From the NCBI RefSeq assembly GCF_001808955.1, contig NZ_KV795257.1, positions 551,052 to 556,622 on the forward strand: 5,571 bases of DNA, given 5' to 3'. Source of the stretch: Rothia sp. HMSC078H08 (GTDB lineage Bacteria > Actinomycetota > Actinomycetes > Actinomycetales > Micrococcaceae). Below, piece after piece: positions 4,744 through 5,571 of this stretch (positions are counted from its first letter, which is position 1; every line of letters begins with the position of its first letter). The notes beneath the pieces are model-generated. The model did no database searches and was not told the origin of the DNA. It worked only from the letters and a program-made list of their open reading frames with translations. Both the position numbers and the translations under genes were made by a program.

Positions 4744-5363
4744 AGTCTTTGTGTTCTATCGAGCGAATTGCAATCATTCGTTGGGTCACGATCGCTTATC
4801 TCGGTGCACTAGTTCTTCCGCTGCTGTTTCTCCGTTATGGAAATACCATTGCCGTAGCGCAATCCGCGTTACTCATCATGCTCCCAATTGCCACGGCAGG
4901 TCTAGCTTTGTCGCATGCTAAGGTCCCTGCCTCGTACGTCTCGTTTAGTATTCACGATAAAGTTCTGCTCCGGTTCATTGCTAAATCGCTGCTTCTCGCA
5001 CAAGTAGTTAACCTTTGTTTGAGTCTGCTTTATGTCTCTATCATTGGCGAGCTTGTTAATGAGCGACTGTCGAGTCATACTGCTTTAGTACTTGTTTTCT
5101 CTTCGGTTGTGCTAACTCTGGCCTGTTTTGCGCTTCGGCTTTGGACTACTTCATTAGTTTCATGGATTGTTATCATCTTTTTTGTGGTGGCAGGTCTTCC
5201 GATTAGCACAGGTGATTTTGCGAACTCACCGATCTTGTTTGCTGTCGTTCCCACGACTTGGATTTTAAAAGGCGCCACCTTTGGCTCCTATATATTTTCT
5301 ACCGGGTTTCTGTTGGCTGCGATAAGTTCGGGGTTTTTACTAACGTCGGTGAAACGTGCATAG
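4740..5363 (+). CDS. Lantibiotic immunity ABC transporter permease, LanG-like
   Basis: A 207-residue integral membrane protein with about six hydrophobic segments (roughly 14-33, 38-58, 80-104, 113-133, 137-155, 183-203) and a short basic tail SVKRA. Its ATG overlaps the stop of the LanE-like gene, the standard sign of coupled expression of subunits of one complex. It is somewhat shorter than many LanG/MutG proteins but keeps the full helix count. No individual motif identifies it; the call comes from topology, order after LanF and LanE, and the lantibiotic precursor upstream. It should form the second half of the transmembrane pore. The following reading frame begins within its last codons. 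Confidence 0.65.
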   Translation: MKSLCSIERIAIIRWVTIAYLGALVLPLLFLRYGNTIAVAQSALLIMLPIATAGLALSHAKVPASYVSFSIHDKVLLRFIAKSLLLAQVVNLCLSLLYVSIIGELVNERLSSHTALVLVFSSVVLTLACFALRLWTTSLVSWIVIIFFVVAGLPISTGDFANSPILFAVVPTTWILKGATFGSYIFSTGFLLAAISSGFLLTSVKRA

Positions 5364-5571
5364 CTATACTTCACTTGGAAAAGCGTATGTGAGGATAGCT
5401 GCACTTCCAACGGATAGGTTTCCAAGTGACGGCAAAGCGAAGTCAGCGTTTGCTAAACTGTTCTATCGAATCCCAGTTTGAGATCGGTCCTTGCAAGTTC
5501 CACACCTTCGTTTTATTCCGCTATCACGAAGGCTATTTCCGGCTCTTCCGAGTTGAGTGTGGGTGACCAGG
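5356..5571 (+). pseudogene. Probable start of a LanB lanthipeptide dehydratase, frameshifted, cut by window edge
   Basis: From GTG at 5356 (overlapping lanG by 8 bases; an alternative GTG at 5389 has the better ribosome binding site GGAAAAG at 5377-5383) the frame reads ...YVRIAALPTDRF...AKLFYRIPV and stops at TGA 5479-5481. From about 5478 a frame one base back is open to the window end and reads LRSVLASSTPSFYSAITKAI. Joined by one added T in the GTTTGA run, the whole resembles the N-terminus of actinobacterial LanB proteins as I know them: a VR-aa-LP motif, then about 35-40 residues later a pattern like LSDALYAAI. LanB dehydrates Ser/Thr of LanA using glutamyl-tRNA. The context after lanA-lanFEG fits well. 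Too short to be certain: it could instead be unrelated non-coding DNA. An 11-bp inverted repeat (5371-5381 and 5419-5429) lies in it. Confidence 0.4.

Noticed and set aside
5371..5429. 11-bp inverted repeat considered as a terminator after lanG
   Set aside because: The arms are 37 bases apart and no T run follows on either strand, so it is not a credible intrinsic terminator.
5426..5566. Plus-strand frame of 46 residues from GTG 5426 to TGA 5564-5566
   Set aside because: No ribosome binding site and no recognisable similarity; the two other plus frames give the LanB-like sequence instead.
5513..5571. Possible C-terminus of a minus-strand gene entering from the right edge (18 codons ending at TAA)
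   Set aside because: Too short to judge, and it conflicts with the LanB-like reading; sequence beyond the edge is needed.

Overview
The window looks like chromosomal DNA of a high-G+C Gram-positive bacterium (actinobacterium). The initiator-tRNA sequence, the codon use of the left gene, its signal peptide and the style of its secreted protein make an oral Micrococcaceae such as Rothia my best guess. That assignment is inference; nothing in the window proves it.

Left part (1-1673, minus strand): the N-terminal 557 codons of a large secreted protein. It has a signal peptide, a low-complexity A/Q/P/T-rich linker with an 18-bp tandem repeat, one complete alpha/beta-hydrolase domain and the start of a second, nearly identical one. 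The gene runs off the left edge.

Middle (1674-2930): about 1.25 kb in which I find no credible protein gene. It holds the ribosome binding site and upstream region of the hydrolase gene, an AT-rich stretch crowded with inverted repeats (one closely matching a CRP/GlxR-type operator), short tandem repeats, a purine-rich segment and a probable minus-strand terminator.

Junction (2931-3100): a strong minus-strand intrinsic terminator lies just after a 3' fragment of an initiator tRNA gene (about tRNA positions 44-73, with the diagnostic A72). The 5' half of the tRNA is missing. This is the footprint expected at the far end of an element integrated into a tRNA gene. The sequence to its right is visibly less G+C-rich: hand counts of single 60-base lines gave 60% at 1021-1080 and 38% at 4021-4080.

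Right part (3107-5571, plus strand): a compact operon-like set that I read as a class I lanthipeptide (lantibiotic) locus. It contains a precursor peptide (lanA-like) with a nisin/planosporicin-like leader and an ITSKFLC...PGC core; an intrinsic terminator after it; an ABC immunity transporter of LanF-LanE-LanG type (ATPase plus two six-helix membrane subunits, tightly coupled); and, at the right edge, what looks like the start of a LanB dehydratase gene interrupted by a one-base frameshift. In such systems LanB and LanC (LanC not in the window) install thioether rings in the LanA core, a protease removes the leader, and LanFEG expels the mature peptide from the producer membrane. The lanA frame also lacks a stop where one is expected and runs into its own terminator, so the locus may be decaying, or the sequence may carry small indel errors.
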